Source of the DNA: a virus
Virus record (IMG/VR): IMGVR_UViG_3300042564_003692
Coordinates: 1-37,624 of that record
Strand: one strand, 5' to 3'
Length of the DNA: 37,624 bases
Shown: in pieces, positions 30,701 through 37,624 of the stretch
Numbering within the stretch: position 1 is the first letter of the stretch
Layout: the number at the start of each line of letters is the position of its first letter
Program-made: the position numbers and the translations under genes
The notes under the pieces: generated by a model
What the model saw: the letters and a program-made list of their open reading frames with translations, nothing else
What the model was told of the DNA's origin: nothing
Database searches by the model: none

Positions 30701-33505
30701 CATGCGCCGCAGTTCGGTCTCCCTGCTTGTGATCGACACGTTGCCGTTGGCATCGACGATCGGGTTGCCGGCGGCATCGGTCTCGAGCGTCGAGAACATC
30801 GCCGACCGCATCGCGGGGTCGTCCCGCATGATCTGCACCGGGATGGTCGCCGACTCCTCGGAAATGACCCCGTCGCCGCGGCGGCCGGCCTGCTCTCGCA
30901 TCAAGCCGCGCAGCATCGCTCGCGCGCCAGGAATGGTTCGCACTCCATCGGCCAGGATGCCGGTGCCCATGACCATCCGGCCGCCGCGGTCCATGCCGGT
31001 GCCGAATTTCATGGCGAGATCGCGGATGAACGGCACCCGCCCGATCAGGTTGCGGGACATCTCCCGCACCATGCGCTCCGCGTTGGTTCGGCCTGCCATC
31101 CGCGCGAGTTCCCCCGACTCGACCATCGTGGTGATGTCATCGACGGTCGATTCGGTGAAATACTCGATCGCGATGTCGCCGATCGGCAGCGGGTTGATGC
31201 CCTGGGCGACCAGGCGACCATTGTAGGCATCGGCAAAGCGTTTGAAATCGGGATTCAGCGACCCGTCCGGCGCGCGCAGGATGCCGCCGGTGGCACCGTC
31301 GCCGACCAGCATCGCGGTGATGCCTGCCTCCATCTGACCCTTGATCTGGATGAAGTGGGACACCTCGTGCCCGATGATCGGTGCCATCCAATCCGACTGC
31401 CGCGTGTTCAGCGTCATCGTGTTCGACGTCCGGTCCATGAAACTGTTCCCCTCGGTCGTCAGATTGAACCGCAGCGCCGGGTTGGCCGCCGCGTAGCTCG
31501 ACAGCACCCGGCGCGCGCCCGGGTTCATCCGCCCGAATGCCAGCGCCTCGCGATCGACCAGTCCGTTGCGGAAATTGATCTCGTCGCCGAGTTGCTGCTG
31601 TTGCAGCGCGGCCCGAGACCCGGCGACCACGCCAGATCCCCCACCGAAAAGGATCGACTCGGCGAGCGCCTGCTTCATCTCCGCGGGACCGAGGTCGCCA
31701 CCTGCCTCGACCCACTCGAACGCCATGTCGATCGGGGCGGCGGCCGCGGTGCCCTTGGCGGCCTGGCCTGCCATCCGCAGCGGAATGCCCGCCTTGCCAC
31801 CCAGTGTCGCCGTGTCGAGCAGGTGCGCCGTCGCGCGGGCGACCGGGGTGAGCGTCGAGTTGTTGGCGACGCGCTGCCAGAACGGGATCATCCCGCGGCG
31901 CTGCAGCGTTTCGGCACCGACCACCCGGGAGAAGTTGCCGATCGATTTCAGAACCGGGCCGGACGCAAGCGCGCGGCCGGCACCGGCAACCACGGCACCG
32001 ACCGGTCCCGCGGTGATCGCCCCGATAGCGACCGGGGTGAGTGGGGAACTGAGCACTTTGCCGACGCTCTCGAATCCGTATTTGGTGGCAGCCTCGCGCA
32101 ACCCGTCGTCGAGCTTGATGATGCTGGCACCCATGCGCTCGGCGAGTTCTCCGAACGCCTTGAATGGCACCGCGCGGAGCGCGCGCGCTCGCTCGCCCAT
32201 GCCTAGCAGCGCCTCGGCGACCCGGGCATCCTTCGTGAGCTTCGCGACGTCGCCTGCCCGCTCGGCGATGACAGCGTCGAGCTTGGTGACATCATCCCAC
32301 GACTCAGCCGATTTTGCCGCCATGCGTTCCGAAAACGACCGTGCCATCGTCGAGTCCTTGCCGAGTGCCTGTAGGTTATCGGCGCGGGACGCTGCCCTGC
32401 GGCTGAGTTCCGCCGAGCGTTTCGCCACGGTTTCTGCCGATGCTCGAGCCGCGGTCGCCTCGAGCGCCGCCAGTCGAGCCATTGCAGCCTTCTCAGCTTT
32501 TGCGGTCATCGACAGCGCGACGCCTCCTTTGCTGACAAACCCGGCGGCACCCATCGTCAGGATGGTGCTCGGGTCGGTGAGAATGCTCGCCGCCCCGCCC
32601 TCGCGGCGCGCCTGCTCTGCCTTCTCGGGACCGATCAGCGCCTCCGCGTCAGCCGCCTGCTTCTCGAGATTGGAGATCGCTTCCATCGACCCGATCGCGC
32701 CGCCCCAGAGTTCGCCGGCCGAGGCATCGTTGAATTCCGCGATCTGCCGCTCGCTCTCTCGCTTCGCCTGATAGAACTTGAATTCGTTGCCCTCCAGTTT
32801 GGCTGCCCCCTGCTGGAGCACTGACAAACCACCGCTGCCCAGCGTGGCGTTTCCGGTCAGCGTCTGCTTGCCTAGTTCCTGCAGCGCGATGGTGTCGAAT
32901 GCTTCCTTTTGCTTGATGGCATCCAGTTCCTTCTGCTCCTCTTCCGACACGATCCCGTCCATGTTGGCAAAGGTCGTGAACCGATCTGCGTGTCGCTTTT
33001 GTGCCGGTCTTCCGATCAGGATCCCAGCACCGCGGACGAAGTCTCGACCCAGGTTCCAAACCGTATCGGCCAGGCTTGTAGTGTCAGGTGTTTCGTCGAG
33101 ACCCGCCTTGTCGCGGATCATGTAGGATTCGAGCGCATCCTCGTTGTCGAGAACCTCCTGACGGGTCATCGAGAACGCCTTGCCTTCCGCTGTCAGATTC
33201 CCTCGGTCGTCGAACATGCCGGCATCGACGAGTGCCAGGAATTCCTCCCCCATCGGGGTCATGTCCTCGTTCTCGTCGAGATACCCGCGGATCTGCATCG
33301 CTCCGGGTTGCTGGACCGGCATCATGCCTCCCGGCGCTTCGTTGCGCGGCAAGGCCGGTCGCTGGCTGCCGATGATGTCACCGTAGATCGGCACCCCGTC
33401 AATGCCGGGTCCGTTTGCCATGTTCAGCGCCTCGGCGCGGGCGGCCTGGTCTCCAAGGTGTTGCTTGAGCAGTCGTTCGGCGATGACGTGTCGTTCTTCA
33501 GGCAT
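27707..33505 (-). CDS. Giant internal virion / ejection protein with zincin motif
   Basis: A 1932-aa protein and the largest gene. It is helical and charged over much of its length, with a glycine/alanine-rich hydrophobic stretch at about residues 485-515. A GHEVSHFIQ segment near residue 710 carries an HEXXH zinc-protease-like motif. The C-terminal third (about 1285 onward) contains patches resembling large polyvalent phage proteins, such as LAWLSAQQNESPGGAVRNTYR. Its place beside two other ejection-type proteins and its size recall T7 gp16-like or N4-like proteins that enter the host with the DNA. The DNA of residues about 1285-1885 looks less GC-rich by eye. It overlaps the terminase small subunit start. 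Confidence 0.7.
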   Translation of the reverse strand: MPEERHVIAERLLKQHLGDQAARAEALNMANGPGIDGVPIYGDIIGSQRPALPRNEAPGGMMPVQQPGAMQIRGYLDENEDMTPMGEEFLALVDAGMFDDRGNLTAEGKAFSMTRQEVLDNEDALESYMIRDKAGLDETPDTTSLADTVWNLGRDFVRGAGILIGRPAQKRHADRFTTFANMDGIVSEEEQKELDAIKQKEAFDTIALQELGKQTLTGNATLGSGGLSVLQQGAAKLEGNEFKFYQAKRESERQIAEFNDASAGELWGGAIGSMEAISNLEKQAADAEALIGPEKAEQARREGGAASILTDPSTILTMGAAGFVSKGGVALSMTAKAEKAAMARLAALEATAARASAETVAKRSAELSRRAASRADNLQALGKDSTMARSFSERMAAKSAESWDDVTKLDAVIAERAGDVAKLTKDARVAEALLGMGERARALRAVPFKAFGELAERMGASIIKLDDGLREAATKYGFESVGKVLSSPLTPVAIGAITAGPVGAVVAGAGRALASGPVLKSIGNFSRVVGAETLQRRGMIPFWQRVANNSTLTPVARATAHLLDTATLGGKAGIPLRMAGQAAKGTAAAAPIDMAFEWVEAGGDLGPAEMKQALAESILFGGGSGVVAGSRAALQQQQLGDEINFRNGLVDREALAFGRMNPGARRVLSSYAAANPALRFNLTTEGNSFMDRTSNTMTLNTRQSDWMAPIIGHEVSHFIQIKGQMEAGITAMLVGDGATGGILRAPDGSLNPDFKRFADAYNGRLVAQGINPLPIGDIAIEYFTESTVDDITTMVESGELARMAGRTNAERMVREMSRNLIGRVPFIRDLAMKFGTGMDRGGRMVMGTGILADGVRTIPGARAMLRGLMREQAGRRGDGVISEESATIPVQIMRDDPAMRSAMFSTLETDAAGNPIVDANGNVSITSRETELRRMAAGLIITELEAERIQNGRQLPEGELAPQTDGSWQGTHLSPEALQRLADSGVFNAKQLAMLGMLNRSAKGLTGETFLMIYQAATIPRKGKRKGYGTLPATFREVVPVGVKITKDGNIIVETMSVTQLVENVRERAASKRGKRLYNGSQVEILRDAQAVLDLHRKGERTDTYFADKYGSINGPEYKNFVNTAFGLMTRSQQDVNPIFAADSIRAGGVFKSRRLDRINQTTRMQGKPLFRFGYEQVKANLAPNGIPDPNPRMLPAPLTLESPEWKAMSMGDKMDYVMSPVEMTAEQKEEYDQAVQRGDLTAGTPVVARDRAPFLTARYGLASAAPRGKMSVWSDDAKAVAVAFSESPTMPTRPPDVRMLPQDQTLNMAAGIGDPSVNLRQKRNRRPGTGVGKNAAFRMEVDGKPLWIGSNEESGGKPFNAWVEETEAWYSDKEIDAAAAWYGELHDMFVAEFGEADAPKMMLAWLSAQQNESPGGAVRNTYRVKDGIAGLTHMKKGGLADDKLRSVFMDTIPDGGYGAKLSDFVDAGMGKKTRTYMGDDPAGGRPFVADVHTGRDSGHVDQQTLTRLKNSAERGKLTVNGKPAKVKVTRSKNLTVKDQVKVVPEEIEIIYPGGRRTITRDLTGSPSNNTYEGIAEWGENLTAYLNKTKWKGRTDWSPEQVQAVGWMRVLRQYGLKEATLASSLDENTYRISAEVDYGLSSSLRELYPEFSSFDEDTKTAITRTVMEKTIPEIVNLVAPQATFRGADFGQGYWEGSAAPSSQFWVLGSNEAAGMVEVALAHATEQAGTARVRFGVGGKNNRAVILPQMNAETSKRFIEFVEATKKSSDKAAAKDASVINGASTKVMPNKDGLVMFGLTESSAKRAINTLQRFVEETGLDLDFEDVPAEASFSGHDWTTDPKGETYRKAFIERGGPEALWRDVLRFREQYAGNLEDAFQRHSPGSLDPAGRQARVDAYAKSAFAEPAPTQSPRAAKARVDPQAAKAIKEAMR

Positions 33506-33521
33506 GGGGAAATCAAGGGTT

Positions 33522-35330
33522 TCACCTGCGGTTCATGTCGCGCAGGCGCTGGGCATCAGCGGCGCGCTGCGCGGCGGCGGGATCGGCGGCGGGCGCGGTG
33601 GATCCGGCCGGCGCTGGCGAGCCGGCGGCGGGAGCGGATCCTGCTTTCTTCGCGAGAATCGCGGCAGCGTCATCGACGCCTTTCTGGACGATTGCCCGGT
33701 ATTCAGCGAGCGCCGCCTTGAAGTCTGACTCCTTCTGATTCGGGTCGAGCCTCGCGGCGGCCTGCTGAAGTTTTGCTCCTTCCGCGTCCGACAGAGCGCC
33801 GAGACCTCGCAGTTGCTGGATTGCGTTCAAGAACGCCTGCCCCTTCAACTGGGCAATCATTGCTTCGGCACCGGCGCGGTCCGACCCCCTGATCGCTTCG
33901 TCCTGGCGCAGGACCGTCTTGGAGAACCCGGATCCAACTGCAGCCTCGAACCCGGGGTGCTTGACCAGGTTGTCCATCACGACGATGGCAGCCTCGGCAT
34001 TGGTCTTCGCACCCGACAGCGTCGTGACCTCCTTCGCGATCTCGCCTTCAGCCTTCGCCAATGCCATCTCGTCGAGCTTCTTCTGCGTCTCGGTCTGAGG
34101 TTTCGGCGGCGCGGCGATCGGAGCACCAGCGGTGACCCGGGGCTTCCCTGCGAACTCGGCGATCTGAGCCTGGATCCCCTCCACGGTGGTCGCCGGTTTC
34201 ACGTTCCCAATCACCTCAAGGTTGCGGTTCTTCTTCTCGGCTTTGTATTCGTCGGGAGGTTGGTAAACATCAACCACCTTCGGATCCTTGTTGCCGTGGC
34301 GATCGGCCGCAATCATCACCTCGCCGGTGTCCTTGTCGCGGAACACGGTGCCGATCGGGAAAACGCTCTCGTTGACCGCGACGACACCCTTCGTGAGATT
34401 TTTCCCGGTCGAGGAGAATCCTTGGTTCGTCCACTTGTCCTGCATTTCGTCCGGTCCGCCGGCCGCCGCGCCTTGCGAGTAGTTGGTGGACGGCACGGTG
34501 ATCACCGACCCGTCGTTTTCCGGCAGAAAATGCCCGCCGGACCCATCGCCGTAGGCAGTGCCAGGCACCTCGACAGGCAGCACCTTGAGCTTGCCGGTGC
34601 GGACATCGTAAACCCCGGTGCCGGTCATCGCGACACCGTCCTGCATGAACTTGACGTCCCGCAGTTCCGATCCCTCTGGGCGCATTGCCATCGCCGCCTT
34701 CGCGATGTTGAGTTGCACCGCGGGTGGGGAATCGAGCGCCGCCTGCAACTGCTCGACCGACATCCCGCCAGTCCGGCCGGCGGCCTTGTCGGATTGAGCC
34801 TGCGCGACCAGTGCATCGAGAACAGCCGGACCGACGACCGCTTCGGTTTGGGTCTGCGTCTCAAGCGCGCGGTCGAGCGCCTCGGTGTCATACCGCTGCC
34901 GCTCTTCCTCATTGTCCATCCCACGCTCGGAAACAGCCACGCCCCGTTCGTTGAGGTTGTAAGCCTTCTCGCGCATGTCCCGCTCGAACACGTTGTCACG
35001 CTCGCCGATGTACTGCGAGATGACGGTGCTCACCCCTTTGCCGAGTGCCGCCTGGTGCGACAGCGGGTTCTCGTCGTTGTCGAGTTCGGCGAGGTAAGGG
35101 TCGAGCGTCGGAGCGATGTCGGGGTAGAGCGTCTTCATCGCCTTCGCCAACTCCTTCCCCATCTTGACGTCGCTCTTGTATTCCGCGCGCCGGTCGATCG
35201 CCGATCCGATCGCGCCGACCCCGCCCGCGATGCTGCCGCCGATCGACTGCGTCGCGTTGCCTTGCGCCCGCAGGTAGGGGGTCGGGTCGTAGGCATTCAA
35301 GCCCGCCTGGATGGTGTCGCCGATTCTCAT
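33522..35330 (-). CDS. Ejection protein with a 3D-type lytic transglycosylase-like domain
   Basis: A 602-aa protein. The N-terminus is glycine-rich (QSIGGSIAGGVGAIGSAID), followed by charged helices to about residue 190. Residues about 281-357 match the 3D (MltA/RlpA-like) fold: S-T-N-Y-S ... FSSTGKNLTKGVVAVNESVFPIGTVF ... AADRHG ... VVDVY. Two of its three aspartates are present (Asp343, Asp354); the first position is Asn320. This domain cleaves glycan strands, so it may open the cell wall during DNA entry. The C-terminus is helical, then a long alanine/proline linker. It is the middle of three ejection-type genes. Confidence 0.68.
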   Translation of the reverse strand: MRIGDTIQAGLNAYDPTPYLRAQGNATQSIGGSIAGGVGAIGSAIDRRAEYKSDVKMGKELAKAMKTLYPDIAPTLDPYLAELDNDENPLSHQAALGKGVSTVISQYIGERDNVFERDMREKAYNLNERGVAVSERGMDNEEERQRYDTEALDRALETQTQTEAVVGPAVLDALVAQAQSDKAAGRTGGMSVEQLQAALDSPPAVQLNIAKAAMAMRPEGSELRDVKFMQDGVAMTGTGVYDVRTGKLKVLPVEVPGTAYGDGSGGHFLPENDGSVITVPSTNYSQGAAAGGPDEMQDKWTNQGFSSTGKNLTKGVVAVNESVFPIGTVFRDKDTGEVMIAADRHGNKDPKVVDVYQPPDEYKAEKKNRNLEVIGNVKPATTVEGIQAQIAEFAGKPRVTAGAPIAAPPKPQTETQKKLDEMALAKAEGEIAKEVTTLSGAKTNAEAAIVVMDNLVKHPGFEAAVGSGFSKTVLRQDEAIRGSDRAGAEAMIAQLKGQAFLNAIQQLRGLGALSDAEGAKLQQAAARLDPNQKESDFKAALAEYRAIVQKGVDDAAAILAKKAGSAPAAGSPAPAGSTAPAADPAAAQRAADAQRLRDMNRR

Positions 35331-35333
35331 GGT

Positions 35334-36215
35334 TCAACGGTTTTCGTAGATGGTGCCGGCCAGGTTCATCAGGGAGCCTCCGACCTGGCCGAACATCGCG
35401 GAGCGGTTCTGCTGCGCCGCGGCGTTCGCCATGTTGTAGGAATTCATGTTGGCAGCGTTCTGCATGCCCATGTTGATACCAGCGTCCGGGTTGATGAACT
35501 GCGGGCTGTTCTTGCCGATGATGCCCGCGGAGTTCGCCAGGTAGTCCTGACCGAGAGCGGTGCTTTGCGGCGTGCCCATCAGCAGGCTGAGCGCCGGCGA
35601 CGAGAACTGCTGGTTGAGGTTGAAGGCATTTTGCCCGAGCGCGACCGCTTCGCCGCGGCGTGCCGTCTTGACGTCCTCGCGACCGAGCACCTCGGCGGCG
35701 ATCGACGCGTTGTCGTTGAGCCGGCCGCGGTCAGCGAATGCTTCGCGCGCGGTCTGGTCGGCACTGCGCGCGTCCTGGAACGACAGCGGACCCTGCGCCC
35801 GGGTGTAGGCGTCGTTCGCCAGTTGCGTCGCCTGGCTCGCCTGCTGGCGGCCGGCAGGGTCGATGCCGCCCAGGATCCCGAGCGCCGACCCGGTGTTCTG
35901 CTGCATGTAGCCGAAATCCTGCTGGCGTGCCTGCTGGATTTGCTGCCCCGCCGCGGTCGCCGTGCTGCCACCGAGACCGAGCAGCGCGTTGAGATACTGG
36001 GTCTGGTCGTTGATGTTGAGTTGACCGAACTGGGGACGATACTCGCTCTCCATCGATGCGAGTTGCGGCAACCCCTGACTCAACCCTTTGAGGTATTTCA
36101 GAAGGTCTTTTCCGTAGTTGGGCTGCACGGGTTGTGGCGCATCGCCTCCTTGTGATGCTCCGTAAGCGGAAATGCCCGCGCCGACGACTGCTGCTCCTGC
36201 TGCCCATACACTCAT
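35334..36215 (-). CDS. Internal virion protein (gp14/gp7-like pilot protein)
   Basis: A 293-aa protein. A hydrophobic, glycine- and alanine-rich N-terminus (MSVWAAGAAVVGAGISAYGASQGG) is followed by glutamine-, asparagine- and alanine-rich helical sequence (GQQIQQARQQDFGYMQQNTG, NAANMNSYNMANAAAQQNRSAMFG). This is typical of small ejection proteins that line the channel across the envelope. It is encoded directly before the 602-aa and 1932-aa ejection proteins. The ATG overlaps the upstream stop as ATGA and follows GACTACCACC. Confidence 0.65.
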   Translation of the reverse strand: MSVWAAGAAVVGAGISAYGASQGGDAPQPVQPNYGKDLLKYLKGLSQGLPQLASMESEYRPQFGQLNINDQTQYLNALLGLGGSTATAAGQQIQQARQQDFGYMQQNTGSALGILGGIDPAGRQQASQATQLANDAYTRAQGPLSFQDARSADQTAREAFADRGRLNDNASIAAEVLGREDVKTARRGEAVALGQNAFNLNQQFSSPALSLLMGTPQSTALGQDYLANSAGIIGKNSPQFINPDAGINMGMQNAANMNSYNMANAAAQQNRSAMFGQVGGSLMNLAGTIYENR

Positions 36216-36730
36216 GGTGGTAGTCTTAATTTGTTAGAGATGCAAAAAACCGACGGGCTGTTGCTGGTCTTCCACCCGTTTGCCCGCGGGTCGTCGGGGT
36301 CGATGAGGGGGTTGTTCGCCGCATCGGTGATTGTCTCGACGATCATGTCGGGATCGGTGATGTCGTCGGGATTGGCGTGAATCGTTGCCCACACGGTATC
36401 CTCGATCGCCAGAAGCGCCCGACGTGTCCCCGGATCGGTGATGCCCATGTAGGGCGCTCGGTAGACGACATCCTCGGTGCCGGACTTCACCACAATCACC
36501 CCCTTCAGAATGATGAAGTGGTGCTCGGTCTTATGGACGCGACTGGTGATCATGGCCCCCGCCGGAATAAAGATCTGCCGGATGTAAATGCCCGGGGTGA
36601 AGCTGTGAACGAGGGGACAAGTGATCTGCTCACCATCCATCAGCGCCGCCTCGAGACGGTTCATGGCATCCTCCTCGGCGGCGCGAGCCTCCGAGATTTC
36701 AGCCGCGGGTGGTGTCAGCGATTCGATCAT
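36212..36730 (-). CDS. Cupin-fold virion-region protein
   Basis: A 172-aa protein. A cupin-like core spans about residues 38-115: FTPGIYIRQIFIPAGAMITSRVHKTEHHFIILKGVIVV, then YRAPYMGITDPGTRRALLAIEDTVWATIHA. The H-x-T-E-H-H and late HA positions resemble the metal-binding positions of cupins. Relatives occur among structural genes of many tailed phages without a known function. It has ATGA overlaps with both neighbours and lies between fibre and ejection genes. Confidence 0.6.
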   Translation of the reverse strand: MIESLTPPAAEISEARAAEEDAMNRLEAALMDGEQITCPLVHSFTPGIYIRQIFIPAGAMITSRVHKTEHHFIILKGVIVVKSGTEDVVYRAPYMGITDPGTRRALLAIEDTVWATIHANPDDITDPDMIVETITDAANNPLIDPDDPRANGWKTSNSPSVFCISNKLRLPP

Positions 36731-37419
36731 GCCCTTTGTCCGAATACCACGAACTCGATGTAGCGACCCGTTCCCTCGGCGGATCCGGTGAGGGTGAACT
36801 TCGTCGTCGTCTTGCCCGACACATCAACCACGGCACTGCCGCCGGCGGATGGGGTCGCCACGACGATGTAGTTGGTGTTTGCCATCGTGATCCCGAGCGT
36901 GATCTCGCGGGAGTTCGTCCCGGTGTCGGTTGCCGACGTCACGTTGTAGCCGCCAGTGATAGCGGCGCTCGCGGTTTCCATCGCCACCCTGCCGTATGCC
37001 TTCGCGACACCCGGGTGGAACTTCAAGACGTCCGGCGAGGTGAAGTGCGCCGCCGATTCGGCCTGCATGTCCGCCTGCACCGCTCGATCGGCCGGCAGCG
37101 TCTTCGCGTAGGTGACCGCTTCGTCGGCGATCTTCGCCGCGGTCACCGCGCCGGCCGCGATCTTGCCTTCGGTCGCCGCGAGGTCGGCGAGCTTGCCGGT
37201 CGTCACGTTCGCGTCGGCGATCTTCGCCGTGGTCACCGAATTGGACTGGAGGTTGGTCGCCGAGAGCACCCCGACCCGGAGCGCGCCGGCCGAAACCACG
37301 ATCGTGCCGTCCGCGGCCAGGTCGGCGTCGGCGGATAGACCGGAAACGATGGCGTTGAGCTTCCCCGAGGTGATCTGCTCGGAGTTCGCGAACGACTGGG
37401 TGGTGGTGAATTTGGCCAT
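36727..37419 (-). CDS. Tail fibre/needle with decapeptide-type repeats
   Basis: A 230-aa protein. Residues about 62-108 carry tandem repeats of the form T-A-K-I-A-D-x-x-V-T / G-K-L-A-D (TTAKIADANVTTGKLADLAA), a shaft pattern common in phage fibres. The C-terminal about 100 residues form a compact beta domain ending in YIEFVVFGQRA, which may be the tip. It follows the tail protein fragment by four bases and its stop overlaps the cupin gene start as ATGA. Confidence 0.68.
   Translation of the reverse strand: MAKFTTTQSFANSEQITSGKLNAIVSGLSADADLAADGTIVVSAGALRVGVLSATNLQSNSVTTAKIADANVTTGKLADLAATEGKIAAGAVTAAKIADEAVTYAKTLPADRAVQADMQAESAAHFTSPDVLKFHPGVAKAYGRVAMETASAAITGGYNVTSATDTGTNSREITLGITMANTNYIVVATPSAGGSAVVDVSGKTTTKFTLTGSAEGTGRYIEFVVFGQRA
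37124..37237. repeat. 24-bp imperfect direct repeat inside the fibre gene
   Basis: Segments 37124-37147 and 37214-37237 (both starting TCGGCGATCTTCGCCG) differ at one base and lie 90 bp, 30 codons, apart. They encode the repeating shaft motif VTTAKIAD/VTAAKIAD. They could promote in-frame changes in shaft length by recombination. Confidence 0.5.
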
Positions 37420-37423
37420 GATG

Positions 37424-37624
37424 TCAGATTTGGTTGGTCACGCTCGAATTGGTCACCGACGCCTCGAGCGACAGCGACTTGACCTTCGGGCGACCCTCGG
37501 TCGGCTCGAATGTCACGACCGCGCCGTGCCCACGCTGCCCGCCGGTGCGGACCCGCAGGCTCGCCCCCTCGTCGGGACCGAGAACGGTGCCCAGAACCGT
37601 CGAAATTGAGCCGATGGCGACGTC
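37424..37624 (-). CDS. C-terminal fragment of a tail protein (runs in from right edge)
   Basis: The frame is open from the right edge for 66 codons to TGA at 37424-37426. The end reads SLRVRTGGQRGHGAVVTFEP and then ASVTNSSVTNQI, and looks like the C-terminal strand-rich end of a podoviral tail protein. The first complete codon lies exactly at the window edge and is in phase with the open frame at 1-1143. It is therefore probably the end of the same gene on a circular or permuted molecule. Whether any sequence is missing between the two parts cannot be seen. Confidence 0.6.
   Translation of the reverse strand, partial: DVAIGSISTVLGTVLGPDEGASLRVRTGGQRGHGAVVTFEPTEGRPKVKSLSLEASVTNSSVTNQI

Noticed and set aside
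29795-32206. An 803-codon open frame on the plus strand
   Set aside because: It lies wholly opposite the giant ejection protein gene, with shadow-like composition and no domains.
1-37624. Diversity-generating retroelement, toxin-antitoxin pair or dedicated defence gene
   Set aside because: No reverse transcriptase, template/variable repeat pair, known toxin motif or defence-type nuclease/ATPase pair was seen on either strand.

Overview
The window is a GC-rich temperate tailed-phage genome, read here in its excised or circular form. Nearly every gene is on the minus strand, in two long, tightly packed blocks. An early/replication operon runs from about 13747 down to 2396. A virion and lysis block starts at 1412, runs off the left edge, reappears at the right edge and continues down to 15898. 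The only plus-strand gene is a LexA/CI-type repressor (13832-14605). The virion genes look podovirus-like: a portal, an SU10-like capsid, a tail-tube-B-like protein and three large ejection-type proteins, with no tape-measure or sheath gene visible. No DNA or RNA polymerase gene is visible, so the phage probably borrows the host polymerases. The host cannot be named from sequence. Shine-Dalgarno leaders are almost absent, which fits lineages such as Verrucomicrobiota, Bacteroidota or Planctomycetota, but this is inference.

Control region. A divergent promoter region (13748-13831) separates the repressor from the early operon. It holds a perfect 15-bp inverted operator pair and a weaker third copy between them. 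A tyrosine integrase (14617-15687) converges on the repressor. Upstream of it, at about 15769-15813, lies the 3' half of a tRNA-Thr(CGU) gene, a typical attP core. Phage genes lie on both sides of it, so this is attP and not a prophage end.

Replication block. In order of transcription it holds small regulatory genes, an SSB-like protein with an acidic tail, a DEDD exonuclease, coiled-coil and zinc-knuckle proteins, a RusA-type resolvase, a Pif1-like helicase, a P4-alpha-like primase-helicase, a MazG-like protein and an XRE regulator. A hairpin terminator (2342-2375) follows. The noncoding stretch down to 1413 carries eight exact copies of the 9-mer GGGGGACAT, two pairs of them forming a perfect 20-bp inverted repeat. 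This is the best candidate for the replication origin.

Virion block. In order of transcription it encodes a small virion protein, a tail-tube-B-like protein (split by the window edge), a fibre, a cupin-fold protein, three ejection-type proteins (293, 602 and 1932 aa), terminase small and large subunits, portal, scaffold, SU10-like major capsid protein, decoration protein, neck/adaptor proteins, an Ig-like protein, a holin candidate, a lipoprotein, a CHAP endolysin and a final fibre. A 16-bp site (GCAAYNNNRTTGCGTT) occurs in three of the few intergenic gaps of this block: ahead of the first late gene, ahead of scaffold/capsid and ahead of the portal group. This suggests an unrecognised late-gene regulon. 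A strong terminator follows the capsid and decoration genes.

Other unusual features are a recurrent ACC-rich leader in place of Shine-Dalgarno sites and a recurrent acidic-aromatic C-terminus (DDY or similar) on several DNA-handling proteins. One ejection protein carries a 3D-type (MltA/RlpA-like) lytic-transglycosylase domain, and the giant ejection protein carries an HEVSH zincin motif.
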